Below are positions 35,007 through 35,083 of a DNA stretch of 35,083 nt, piece by piece. The position numbers and the translations under genes are program-made. The notes under the pieces were generated by a model, which was not told the origin of the DNA, did no database searches, and was given only the letters and a program-made list of their open reading frames with translations. Numbering within the stretch: position 1 is the first letter of the stretch; each line of letters starts with the position of its first letter. The stretch covers positions 1 through 35,083 of the IMG/VR virus record IMGVR_UViG_3300020477_000075, one strand, 5' to 3'. The stretch comes from a virus.

Positions 35007-35083
35007 GTTGTATTTCCCTAAGCAATAGGATCTACCTGATCTTGGGGTAATTATTTGTTAACGGAGTGGAACAGCAAGTACAT

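Overview
The window looks like part of a large double-stranded DNA bacteriophage genome, probably a T4-like or jumbo tailed phage. Evidence: almost all genes lie on the + strand, packed end to end with 1-14 nt overlaps; most are small and unrecognised; an rIIA/rIIB-like pair (21.2-24.2 kb), an SSB with a bacterial-type acidic tail, a ThyX thymidylate synthase, a dCMP deaminase, three tRNAs and a complete tmRNA are present. No virion, packaging or polymerase genes are seen. The host is a bacterium: promoters are sigma70-like (TTGACA/TATAAT), ribosome-binding sites are strong (GGAGG or GAAAGG) and several products carry Sec signal peptides. The species cannot be read from the sequence.

Layout. 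Bases 1-10,000: short genes, each usually behind its own sigma70-type promoter, separated by long non-coding, apparently structured stretches (1112-1605, 3215-3400, 4585-4700, 5663-5987, 9640-9960), tRNA-Asp, tRNA-Ile(UAU) and repeated boundary elements. A single minus-strand membrane gene lies at 9971-10330. Bases 10.5-16.3 kb: zinc-ribbon and secreted proteins, a 2OG-Fe dioxygenase, an exported trypsin-like protease, a cytidylyltransferase, tRNA-Arg(UCU) and a HAD phosphatase. Bases 16.3-17.3 kb: tmRNA and Hsp20. Bases 17.3-21.1 kb: small membrane proteins, an M19 dipeptidase homologue and an exported nuclease-like protein. Bases 21.1-24.7 kb: rIIA, rIIB and a secreted Pro-rich protein. Bases 25.0-33.6 kb: a tightly overlapping metabolic operon. 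Bases 33.6-35.0 kb: small proteins and SSB.

How the genes work together. The metabolic operon joins nucleotide supply (GMP reductase, ThyX, dCMP deaminase) to sugar chemistry. A type-II phosphomannose isomerase cupin and a eukaryotic-type phosphomannomutase could turn fructose-6-P into mannose-1-P, and a HldE/TagD-type nucleotidyltransferase could activate a sugar. An archaeal-type (class II) GAPDH with both catalytic residues closes the operon. tmRNA plus Hsp20 form a small protein-quality module. Several predicted exported enzymes suggest the phage remodels the cell envelope or periplasm.

Most notable non-coding signals: about 15 promoters share a floating CGATA core inside a 16-17 nt spacer; an AGCCAGCG(A/G)AAA element recurs between transcription units; five copies of a 28-nt A/T-flanked element sit at transcript ends; CCCGG arrays occur twice; and a ~490-nt structured RNA candidate ends in a tRNA-like 3' domain with an encoded CCA.
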